A stretch of DNA of 48,956 nucleotides from a virus. The stretch spans positions 1 through 48,956 of IMG/VR virus record IMGVR_UViG_3300044910_000229; one strand, 5' to 3'. This document shows positions 8,101 to 14,449 of the stretch, piece after piece; the stretch's first letter is position 1; each line of letters starts with the position of its first letter. The position numbers and the translations under genes were made by a program. Below the pieces are notes generated by a model that was not told the DNA's origin, did no database searches, and saw only the letters and a list, made by a program, of their open reading frames with translations.

Positions 8101-8598
8101 TGAGAATTTTTGACCACTTGCAGTGCTTAACGGATCTGAATTCCATGCTGCCATACCCCAATGGGTTGCAATCGTGTTTAACCAAAATGTGTTGTTTGCA
8201 GGTACACCTGCAGGTTCTGCAGAAAGTGGTTTTAATTGATCTAAATCAACATCAGCACGAACTACATATGCCGCGCTACTTACGCCCATATAGCTATAAG
8301 CAGCTTGTAAACCATATTCATTTTGTTCTCCAGCGTGAACTGGATTATTGCTTGTGTCAGTTTTAAAAACTGGTTGTCCGAATGTATCGGTTAATTCTTT
8401 TGAGCTAGTAATTTTAAATACTTGGCCGTATTTTTTAGATGTTTTTACTGTTCCTGGAGCTAGTCCAGTTTTTGCACTATTTAATTTATTTGCAGCAGTA
8501 GCAATAAATATTAAAGGTACTGTACCGGGAGCTGATGAAGTGTAGAAACTCTCATCTGATACTTCTACACTTACGCCTGGTGAACTAAGTTGAGCCAT
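5185..8598 (-). CDS. 18: Tail sheath protein, oversized
   Basis: This is the contractile sheath subunit. The N-terminus MAQLSSPGVSVEVSDESF and the C-terminal third (from GLTTADPYLAFFYPWG to the end, including RRQFAKLVRPYLFQPND and the wedge strands EVYLDVAIEPTKAVEFIYI) are classic gp18. I place the start at 8598, not at the in-frame ATG at 8613: GGAG precedes it and MAQLSSPG aligns with the family start, giving 1137 residues. T4 gp18 has 659. The extra length is a Ser/Thr/Ala-rich, fibre-like insertion from about residue 135 to 700, with YWYKSSTASLGAGNWVLVG and DGDLWVDTSDLENYPALYKY motifs, which probably faces outward. Confidence 0.94.
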   Translation of the reverse strand: MAQLSSPGVSVEVSDESFYTSSAPGTVPLIFIATAANKLNSAKTGLAPGTVKTSKKYGQVFKITSSKELTDTFGQPVFKTDTSNNPVHAGEQNEYGLQAAYSYMGVSSAAYVVRADVDLDQLKPLSAEPAGVPANNTFWLNTIATHWGMAAWNSDPLSTASGQKFSTITPTVITNTAHVDLFTSNYAPLQSFGSTGTYAISAVSSLISYWYKSSTASLGAGNWVLVGSPEWKGSIPTIQGNNTVVGANTFSNSGADSDSLQINGHAVTGFTSLDTLVTAINAVGTITDAGIKAANVGSTLVIYSTGEDVNLVNSTAATLETLGISIANATKYIAPLLTISSSTSVPTYKRKDADNVDTVIGAPTGSLWIKSNSVNGGSNWVIQKYETASSTWITKSAPLYANGAAALHGIDSTGGGINIAGNSVYVKFNDSETAVPVATFKVYRRKDVSATSITSATITSDKIASGSYTIDIQESVISSAMLSTSEELVFEIPTFISNTTEAEKVTLIIDAIMQPINARLNTAVSAVRVGNRITISHEHGGDIEFNDVNGLLLSLFSVTATANFYHHASSQLAGNTTKYIATLWSEHGATNDVSFITASNTVLTGGAVDGLLWYSANIDDVDIMVNHNKKWKAYRSVDHGTGPARTDPKGPIVSASKPTTQQDGITNLVDGDLWVDTSDLENYPALYKYINFEKKWEKVDITDQVTEHGIVFADARWSTSGSARTPAAITALLGGNLDDFSQAELDAADFVDFDAPDPALYPNGMLLWNLRRSGYNVKKLHKDYVNTNALNVRFSSETMADYYPHRWVSEAANLANGAGAFGRMAQRGVVVQALQALVNSNQQIRETEVREFNLIACPGYPELVGEMKILNYDNGITAFVIADTPARLTPDATSLENWGSNVAGAIEDNDKGLTTADPYLAFFYPWGLSSDNSGNNIVIPPSAMMLRTIALNDASSHLWFAPAGTSRGVINNATSVGYVNTSGEFVTVALNLGQRNTLAKVKVNPLTSIVGSGVVNMGQFTRSSVTSSLDRINVARLIVQLRRQFAKLVRPYLFQPNDSSTRNQIKYAAESMLIDLVGQRALYDFAVVCDTSNNTPTRIDNGEVYLDVAIEPTKAVEFIYIPLRLLNTGEVKTLGAR

Positions 8599-8631
8599 AA
8601 TTATAATCTCCATATATACAAGTTCTAACTG

Positions 8632-8639
8632 TATTTATA
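8632..8639 (-). promoter_or_regulatory. T4-type late promoter for gp18-gp19
   Basis: Minus strand TATAAATA is an exact match to the T4 late -10 element. It lies 34 bases upstream of the chosen gp18 ATG and just after the stop of the dNMP kinase gene, with the GGAG ribosome site between them. Confidence 0.75.
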
Positions 8640-8660
8640 GGAAAATGTAAAATAATGGCG

Positions 8661-9278
8661 TTATATCTTAACTATTTCTGTTACTTTTGCGTATAATGCA
8701 TTAAGTGTACTATTGTTATCAACAGTATAATCTACAGCTAATCCATACCATGCCCACTCACTTTCATGGATACCAAACTCTTTTAACATTAAGATATCAT
8801 CTATGTTACCAGATAACGCACCATTAACATATTGATACCAGTCTGGTTCCGGTCCTCGTGTTACACGAACTATTATACCGCCTGCGTTTTTAATAGCAGC
8901 AAACTCATTTGGAAATCTACAATCGCTAATAACAACATTAGTGTTGATGTTTCTCAATTTGTTTTCTAAGCTAGCAATCCAAATGTCATCATGAAAACTT
9001 CTTCTGCATACTTCAGTGCCCCAGAGTTGTAAAATTAATCGAGGGGTTAGCATTGGTATAGATAATTTATCTGCCCACCATTGATCAACTTGTTCACGCC
9101 ATGCTCGCGATTCGGTAGTTTGGCCTTCGAGCAATGTTCTGTCCCATCCAAACACAGCAGAAACTGCATCTTTTAATGTACCTGCAAAACTTTCACGTGT
9201 AAAGTTATGTTGATTAACTAAGTAATCTGCAATAGTGTCTTTACCTTCACCTATATTTCCTACAATACCAACTATCAT
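8661..9278 (-). CDS. 1: Deoxynucleoside monophosphate kinase
   Basis: This enzyme phosphorylates dNMPs to dNDPs for phage DNA synthesis. The 205 residues start with the P-loop GNIGEGKDT (7-15), using GKDT in place of the usual GKST, as in T4 gp1. SFAGTLKDAVSAVFGWDR, the LILQLWGTEVCR segment and VVISDCRFPNEFAAI follow the family pattern for nucleotide and phosphate binding. GGAG precedes the ATG. It is a metabolic gene placed between gp13 and gp18, probably co-transcribed with late genes. In T4, gene 1 lies near genes 2-4. Confidence 0.88.
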   Translation of the reverse strand: MIVGIVGNIGEGKDTIADYLVNQHNFTRESFAGTLKDAVSAVFGWDRTLLEGQTTESRAWREQVDQWWADKLSIPMLTPRLILQLWGTEVCRRSFHDDIWIASLENKLRNINTNVVISDCRFPNEFAAIKNAGGIIVRVTRGPEPDWYQYVNGALSGNIDDILMLKEFGIHESEWAWYGLAVDYTVDNNSTLNALYAKVTEIVKI

Positions 9279-9327
9279 ATTATTCTCCTAAAATTGTATT
9301 ATACACTAATTTTAGAAAAATGTCAAC

Positions 9328-10098
9328 TTATCCTATTATAAAATGATAACCTGTCCCGCCAGATATTAACGTTTCTAACTCTTTATCAAGAGCAATAAGT
9401 TCTTCTTTGCCTGCAGATTTCATATCGTTACCATTTAATGTAATACCGCCGCCTGGGCCTGCAATAGTTGAAAACAAGCTACGTGCTTCTCCTAACATAA
9501 TCTTGCAAGTAGCGAGTGTATAATCACGTAACCATTGTTTAGCATAAATGTCAGTTAGCAATACAAAGTCAGGTCTAAAGTTATGTGATTTAATTAAAAT
9601 CTGTTCACCTTGTGCAAATGGACGTTGTAGGATTGTTAACACATGACTAGTAGGTTTCCATTTAAATTCAATATAGCTACCAAACATTTTACCAACTAAT
9701 TTTTGATATCCTGCAAATAGTTCGTATGTTGCAAGGCCGCCCATCATACTACCGCTCATCATATACGTGTTAGTATACGCTAAGTTAAACGGTTCAAATA
9801 ATGTACCACCTGCACCTATTCCAGAACGTGACCCAATCGCACGTCTAAATACACTCTGTACTTCAATAATTTCATCAGGTAATCGATAATCGTTTTGATC
9901 TTGTACTAACTCTAAAAAGCTGTAACTTTCTTCTACAGCATTTGGACTGCGCTGTCTAAAGCGAGTTAATGCTCTGTCTAATGCAGTTTCGTAATGAATA
10001 GGGTCGAGGTCCAGATCAATCATACCCGAACCTAGCATAGCTTGCACATATTCAAATACTTTGTTTCTTTCTATCAATGATGTTGTTTCGTCAGACAT
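9328..10098 (-). CDS. 13: Neck protein gp13
   Basis: This protein seals the portal after packaging and joins head to tail. The 256 residues match gp13 of marine T4-like phages, with ALDRALTRFRQRSPNAVEES, YRLPDEIIEVQSVFRR, FEPFNLAYTNTY, ATYELFAGYQKLVGKMFGS and the near-invariant TIAGPGGGITLNG. The frame is open to 10143, but the ATG at 10098 is preferred: it has AGGAGA ten bases upstream, while the earlier codons would overlap the divergent late promoters. It shares a 60-base control region with gp14, which points the other way. Confidence 0.9.
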   Translation of the reverse strand: MSDETTSLIERNKVFEYVQAMLGSGMIDLDLDPIHYETALDRALTRFRQRSPNAVEESYSFLELVQDQNDYRLPDEIIEVQSVFRRAIGSRSGIGAGGTLFEPFNLAYTNTYMMSGSMMGGLATYELFAGYQKLVGKMFGSYIEFKWKPTSHVLTILQRPFAQGEQILIKSHNFRPDFVLLTDIYAKQWLRDYTLATCKIMLGEARSLFSTIAGPGGGITLNGNDMKSAGKEELIALDKELETLISGGTGYHFIIG

Positions 10099-10114
10099 AA
10101 TAGTTCTCCTACTA

Positions 10115-10122
10115 TATTTATC
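10115..10122 (-). promoter_or_regulatory. Late promoter for gp13 (left arm of a divergent pair)
   Basis: Minus strand GATAAATA fits the NATAAATA late promoter. With an expected start 6-7 bases downstream, transcription would begin just before the AGGAGA ribosome site of gp13 at about 10104-10109. Confidence 0.65.
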
Positions 10123-10126
10123 GTAA

Positions 10127-10134
10127 GATAAATA
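10127..10134 (+). promoter_or_regulatory. Late promoter for gp14 (right arm of a divergent pair)
   Basis: Plus strand GATAAATA mirrors the element at 10115-10122 across four bases (GTAA), giving a near-perfect palindrome. Transcription should begin near 10140, immediately before the AAGGAG ribosome site of gp14. Confidence 0.65.
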
Positions 10135-10145
10135 TGATAACACTC

Positions 10146-10151
10146 AAGGAG
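10146..10151 (+). promoter_or_regulatory. Strong ribosome site that fixes the TTG start of gp14
   Basis: AAGGAG lies seven bases before TTG at 10159. The TTG is followed by codons for PRLSLYKPEKGN, which match the usual gp14 N-terminus directly after Met, so TTG is the start. Confidence 0.85.
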
Positions 10152-10158
10152 AAGTACT

Positions 10159-11592
10159 TTGCCCAGATTAAGTTTATACAAACCTGAGAAAGGAAATAAT
10201 TACAGATTTATCGATCGCCAGATATCAAGAATGTTTCAAGTTGGTTGTACTGATGTACACCTTCATAAATATTTAGGACCTAAGATACAAGAAGAAGGAA
10301 CTGCTGATCAGCCAATTTATGATGTAGTAAAAGAAACAAATATTCAAGATTTATTGTTCTTAGAAACTCGTGATCGCAAATACGAACCAGAAATTTACCG
10401 TCTTAGAGGCCATTACCAAGTTCAAAATTTAGATTTTAATCTAAGTCAATTTGGTTTGTTTATTGATAACGACACAGTGTTTATGACTGTACATATTAAC
10501 GACTTTATTGAAACGATTGGTCGCAAACCATTAGACGGTGATGTTATTGAGTTACCTCATTTACGTGACGATTTTGCATTAAATGATTTTGACGTTAGTG
10601 TTCCTAGATTTTTTGTTATTGAAGATGTTGGCCGTGCTAGTGAAGGATATAGCGCAACATGGTATCCGCATTTGTATAGAATAAAACTTAAAAAGATTGC
10701 AGACAGCCAACAGTATGCAGATATACTTGACCAACCTGCAGGCGACGACGCACCGTATGCGTTACGTGATTTATTAAGTACCCGTAAAAAAGAATTAGAA
10801 ATAAACGATGCAATCGTAAGTCAAGCTGAAATCGACGCACCTAAATGCGGATACGAAACTCGACAATTTTATACATTAGCAACTGATCCGGTAACTGGTA
10901 GAACAGAGTTAATTACTGTAGATTCAGATGTGTACACTGCTAACTATCAAAGTCAATTAATTAACGGCGAATCTAATGTAAATGCAAGTAGTCTTAATGC
11001 AATACCATTGCGAACTGGTTATACTGGATTTTTAGTAGGTGACGGTTATCCGTATAATGGCTATGTATTTGGTCAGGGAATTGAGTTTCCTACCAGCGTA
11101 GCAAAAGATGATTTCTTTTTAAGATTAGATTTTGTTCCAAATCGATTATTTAGATTTGACGGCCGTAAATGGCATAAAGTAGAAGATGCAGTCAGAATGA
11201 CATTAACTAACACTGATACTAGACACACTAGACGAGTTAGCTTTATTAATAACAGCAAATTTACATATAATGATGAAATTGCAACTGATTACGTAAGAGT
11301 AGCTGTTGGTGCAATTTTACTTGATACTAATATTGATTTTGAAATAACTGCACCATACATTGTATTAAAATTTGATACTACTAGATTAGAGTTTGTAGTT
11401 AATGATTTTGAAAATTTATTAGAATCGTACGATGTAAACGGTGTTGCTAAAATTAGAATTAATTTACCAGAAGTTGATAATTTGCAAGTAACAATTCCGT
11501 ACGACGGCGCGTGGCGAGTTAGTTTATTTACTTACAGAGAGGCTGAACGTCAAGGCATATCTAAAGTACTTAAACCTCGTGCTGATTTTTAA
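10159..11592 (+). CDS. 14: Neck protein gp14
   Basis: This second neck protein binds beneath the portal and forms the head-tail connector with gp13 and gp15. The 477 residues match gp14 of marine T4-like phages: PRLSLYKPEKGNNYRFIDR, VGCTDVHLHKYLGP, IQDLLFLETRDRKYEPEIYR, LDFNLSQFGLFI and TWYPHLYRIKLK. Later segments include FLVGDGYPYNGYVFG and LRLDFVPNRLFRFDGRKWHK. It is longer than T4 gp14 (256 residues), as in other marine relatives. The start is a TTG with a strong ribosome site. It opens the only rightward block in the window, ahead of gp15 and a Nudix gene. Confidence 0.9.
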   Translation: MPRLSLYKPEKGNNYRFIDRQISRMFQVGCTDVHLHKYLGPKIQEEGTADQPIYDVVKETNIQDLLFLETRDRKYEPEIYRLRGHYQVQNLDFNLSQFGLFIDNDTVFMTVHINDFIETIGRKPLDGDVIELPHLRDDFALNDFDVSVPRFFVIEDVGRASEGYSATWYPHLYRIKLKKIADSQQYADILDQPAGDDAPYALRDLLSTRKKELEINDAIVSQAEIDAPKCGYETRQFYTLATDPVTGRTELITVDSDVYTANYQSQLINGESNVNASSLNAIPLRTGYTGFLVGDGYPYNGYVFGQGIEFPTSVAKDDFFLRLDFVPNRLFRFDGRKWHKVEDAVRMTLTNTDTRHTRRVSFINNSKFTYNDEIATDYVRVAVGAILLDTNIDFEITAPYIVLKFDTTRLEFVVNDFENLLESYDVNGVAKIRINLPEVDNLQVTIPYDGAWRVSLFTYREAERQGISKVLKPRADF

Positions 11593-11636
11593 TTTCATAA
11601 GAAGTGCAGTACTAAATACTGAAATAGGAGAAAGTA

Positions 11637-13115
11637 ATGCAACATTTTTATGACGGTGCTATACGTAGATATATCACTCAAACAATTAGGCTTTTTAGTG
11701 AATTCTCAGTGCGATATGGCGATGGAACATTACATCGAGTACCAGTAGCATACGGTGATGCTGACAGACAGGCTACTAGTATTATTCGACAAAATTCTGA
11801 AAATACAATTAACTCAGTTCCAAAAATAAGCGTGTATATACATAGTTTAGACTTAGACAAAGATCGATTAGCAGATTCAACGTTTGTTAGCAAAGTATTA
11901 GTTCGTGAACGAGATGTTGACAAGGCATCTAATAAGTATACATCTAATCGAGGTAGACAATATACAGTTGAACGACTAATGCCAACTCCATTTAAGTTAA
12001 CTTTTAAAGTTGACATATGGACTGCAAACACAGACCAAAAACTTCAAATATTAGAACAAATATTAATGTTGTTTAATCCTAGTTTAGATATTCAAACTAC
12101 TGATAATTATTTAGACTGGACAAGCTTATCTGTAATTTATTTAGAAAGTGTAGCATGGTCTAGTAAAGCAATTCCTGTAGGAACTGATACCCCAATTGAC
12201 ATTGCAACGTTAACTTTTGCTACTCCGATATGGATTAGTCCGCCTGCTAAAGTTAAACAATTAGGAGTAATTACAAAAATTATTACTGGATTATTTGACG
12301 GTAATACTACCCTTAGTGAACCAATTTTTGGATCAGATTATTTAGACCCATCTTCAAAGTTTACCGATGCTGGTGCTGCGTTTTTAACAGATATAGTTAC
12401 AGTAATTGAAGATTATTCAGTTGAAATTTATAATAATCAAGTAGTGTTACTAGATCCTAATTATAATGTTGAATATGAAGAATCACCGTATGAAATACCT
12501 GATAGGTTTGGAATGGAAGTTAAATGGGCAGAATTATTTGAAAAATATCCTAAAAAGTTCATACCTGGATTTAGTAGAATTATCGTAACGCAGCTTGGTG
12601 GAGTTGAAATAGTTGGTACATTAACTGCAAATACAGACGATGAAACTATTTTAAATGTTAATTGGGACGAAGATACATTAAGACGTAACACATTGATTGA
12701 TAGTCAAGGTTATTTAGAATCAGACGTTACTTATTTTAATTTATCAACATGTAATAGATTGTCACCTGGAACATTTGATGCAATTATTAATCCGTATACA
12801 TTTAATCCATACGATTACGACCTTAGAACAGGCACTCGATATTTAATAATTGAAGATATCGGTTCAGTTGATAATACTGATGGTGCGCTAGCATGGAAAT
12901 CTACATCCGAAGATGATTTAATCGCACATGCTAATGATATAGTTGAATGGAACGGTAGCAGTTGGCATATTATATTTGATTCAGTTAACGAGACTGACAC
13001 TATAATATGGCAAACAAATTTAATGAATGGTATACAATTTATGTGGAACGGTGTGTCTTGGACTAAAAGTTTTGAAGGATTCTATAGGACAACTAAATGG
13101 CGACTGGAATTGTAA
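11637..13115 (+). CDS. 15: Tail terminator / sheath stabiliser gp15, with a long C-terminal extension
   Basis: This protein caps the tail tube and sheath and docks to the neck. Residues 1-195 match gp15: FYDGAIRRYITQTIRLF, VPVAYGDADRQATSII, RLMPTPFKLTFKVDIWTANT, ILEQILMLFNPSLDIQT and LTFATPIWISPPAKV. T4 gp15 ends near residue 272. This protein has 492 residues, and the extra C-terminal half contains two WNG-type segments (DIVEWNGSSWHIIFDS and FMWNGVSWTKSFEG) that look like surface-exposed repeats. TAGGAG precedes the ATG. The end overlaps the start of the Nudix gene by 19 bases. Confidence 0.87.
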   Translation: MQHFYDGAIRRYITQTIRLFSEFSVRYGDGTLHRVPVAYGDADRQATSIIRQNSENTINSVPKISVYIHSLDLDKDRLADSTFVSKVLVRERDVDKASNKYTSNRGRQYTVERLMPTPFKLTFKVDIWTANTDQKLQILEQILMLFNPSLDIQTTDNYLDWTSLSVIYLESVAWSSKAIPVGTDTPIDIATLTFATPIWISPPAKVKQLGVITKIITGLFDGNTTLSEPIFGSDYLDPSSKFTDAGAAFLTDIVTVIEDYSVEIYNNQVVLLDPNYNVEYEESPYEIPDRFGMEVKWAELFEKYPKKFIPGFSRIIVTQLGGVEIVGTLTANTDDETILNVNWDEDTLRRNTLIDSQGYLESDVTYFNLSTCNRLSPGTFDAIINPYTFNPYDYDLRTGTRYLIIEDIGSVDNTDGALAWKSTSEDDLIAHANDIVEWNGSSWHIIFDSVNETDTIIWQTNLMNGIQFMWNGVSWTKSFEGFYRTTKWRLEL

Positions 13116-13546
13116 AAGATCAAATAATTTGCAGTGGTGCATTAATATACTCACAAGCTACTCATAGATTTCTTTTGATTCAAAAATCCTCAGGTAAACA
13201 CCAAGGTACTTGGGGATTAGTTGGTGGCACTAACCTTGCTAACGAAAATCCATGGCAAGGTCTTACAAGAGAAATAGAAGAAGAAATTGGTTTTCTTCCA
13301 ATCATTAAAAAAACACTACCATTAGAAAAGTTTGTATCTAACGATAGTGTTTTTAATTTTCATACATATTTCTGTTTAGTAGAAAACGAATTTGTTCCAA
13401 CTCTTAGCGACGAACACATTGCATGGGGATGGTTTAGTTTAGTTGCTCTACCAAAACCTATACATCGCGGACTAAATCTCAGTTTGCGTAATAAAATTAT
13501 TCAAACTAAGATCCAAACCGTTATTGATATTATTGATAGTTTGTAA
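13097..13546 (+). CDS. Nudix hydrolase
   Basis: The 149-residue protein has a perfect Nudix box at residues 44-66: G44, E50, then REIEEEIGF (58-66), fitting Gx5Ex7REUxEExGU. These residues bind Mg2+ for hydrolysis of a nucleoside diphosphate linked to another group. The flanks (LVGGTNLANENPWQG, then FHTYFCLVENEF) resemble MutT and GDP-mannose hydrolase types, but the substrate cannot be read. Hydrolysis of damaged nucleotides, nucleotide sugars or signalling nucleotides are all possible. The start at 13097 overlaps gp15, with AGGA eight bases upstream. Its 3-prime end overlaps the convergent kinase gene by 75 bases. Confidence 0.85.
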   Translation: MATGIVKDQIICSGALIYSQATHRFLLIQKSSGKHQGTWGLVGGTNLANENPWQGLTREIEEEIGFLPIIKKTLPLEKFVSNDSVFNFHTYFCLVENEFVPTLSDEHIAWGWFSLVALPKPIHRGLNLSLRNKIIQTKIQTVIDIIDSL

Positions 13547-13942
13547 GTATTTGATAATTTGTGTAGACCAGTAAACACTATGTTTACTGTCTACTCTAAC
13601 ATTAAAATCTACAGGAGGATGAAATAGACAATTAGTATCATTATACTTGCTAACAGATATAGTATCAACAAATACAGTAAAATCTGCATTAAATAGTTTC
13701 CTAATTTCGTTAGTAGGTGCAATAAAATCACAAATAACATAATTAGATTTAGAATTTTCAGCTAACTGTTTCATTCTACTACATTGTCTTAATCGTCCTT
13801 CTGTACTAAAATCCCAATCGTTGTATTGTTCTCTTATTATATCAGCATTAAACCATTCAACCGAATCTAAAAGTTTAACTAGCTCAGTTGCTAGAGTTGT
13901 TTTACCAGATCCAGGCAATCCCATTATTAAAATTTTCATCAT
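13472..13942 (-). CDS. P-loop kinase resembling adenylylsulfate (APS) kinase
   Basis: The 156 residues begin with KILIMGLPGSGKTT (P-loop 8-16). The following NADIIREQYNDWDFS, EGRLRQCSRMKQLAE and YVICDFIAPTNEIRKLF occupy the places of the APS-kinase DGDNVR, RIGEVAKL and FISPYRxxR motifs, and FTVFVDTI fits its next strand. APS kinase makes PAPS, the donor for the sulfotransferase at the start of this operon, so the context supports the call. The length is somewhat short (the usual is about 180-200). A related small-molecule kinase remains possible. The start overlaps the upstream stop (ATGATGA), so translation is coupled. The end overlaps the Nudix gene tail to tail. Confidence 0.75.
   Translation of the reverse strand: MMKILIMGLPGSGKTTLATELVKLLDSVEWFNADIIREQYNDWDFSTEGRLRQCSRMKQLAENSKSNYVICDFIAPTNEIRKLFNADFTVFVDTISVSKYNDTNCLFHPPVDFNVRVDSKHSVYWSTQIIKYLQTINNINNGLDLSLNNFITQTEI
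13563..13594. other. Strong stem-loop downstream of the Nudix gene, inside the kinase gene
   Basis: GTAGA and CAGTAAACA pair with TGTTTACTG and TCTAC around a CTA loop, a 14-bp stem with one bulged C at 13568. It begins 16 bases after the Nudix stop. No T run follows on the plus strand, so it is not a classic rho-independent terminator. It may stabilise the 3-prime end of the rightward transcript or slow convergent polymerases. Confidence 0.6.
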
Positions 13943-14445
13943 TCAGGTAAAACTGCATTTAATAAAAATAATTGAGTTAGTTTAGTTGGTTCTAAACTAT
14001 ACCAGATCCAAGGTCTAATATAAATGTAATCATTCTTTTTTAAATTAATACTATTAACTGTTGACCATTTACTAGGATCGTAACAATTATCCGCAATAAA
14101 TGTATCTAATTTATCTATAACATCAAATACAGTTTTTACGGTATCTTGTTCATGGATTGTCAACACAGTATCTTCCATTGCAACTACAACTAACCATAGT
14201 GAATGCTGATAAAAATGTTCTACATGAATTATATCAGATGGTTTTCTAAAAATACCTGTATCTTGTTGTATAGTAACATCAGAATTAATTTCATGTTTAA
14301 AAAATTCTTGTAATTCAGCTGGAACATAATTGAAATTTATAATTTCTTCGCCAAATAATGTTCGTTCAAATTCCATTGAAGACATTAACATTTGTAATTG
14401 TTCTGAATTATTATACAACCCAGAACAATGAATAAAATTTTGCAT
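13939..14445 (-). CDS. Uncharacterised protein, possible cupin-like fold
   Basis: The protein has 168 residues and I do not recognise the family. The C-terminal half (about 85-168) alternates hydrophobic strands, and DYIYIRPWIWYSLEP followed by LTQLFLLNAVLPE recalls the last strands of cupin-like and JmjC-like barrels. No HxH or HxD metal motif is clear, though HVEHFYQHS (about 75-83) is His-rich. It lies between the tri-domain glycosyltransferase and the APS-kinase-like gene and overlaps the latter, so it probably belongs to the same modification pathway. AAAAGG precedes the ATG. Confidence 0.7.
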   Translation of the reverse strand: MQNFIHCSGLYNNSEQLQMLMSSMEFERTLFGEEIINFNYVPAELQEFFKHEINSDVTIQQDTGIFRKPSDIIHVEHFYQHSLWLVVVAMEDTVLTIHEQDTVKTVFDVIDKLDTFIADNCYDPSKWSTVNSINLKKNDYIYIRPWIWYSLEPTKLTQLFLLNAVLPE

Positions 14446-14449
14446 ATTT

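Noticed and set aside
9288-9315. Inverted repeat CTAAAATT / AATTTTAG between gp13 and the dNMP kinase as a terminator
   Set aside because: The stem is nearly all A-T, the loop is 12 bases and no T run follows in the leftward direction.
10099-10143. Upstream in-frame start for gp13 at 10143
   Set aside because: It would run through the divergent late promoters and lacks a ribosome site; the ATG at 10098 has AGGAGA and fits homologues.
13472-13546. Treating one of the two convergent genes as too long
   Set aside because: Both frames have strong family motifs well before the overlap and each has a single stop; the overlap is taken as real, though the last residues of either may be unimportant.
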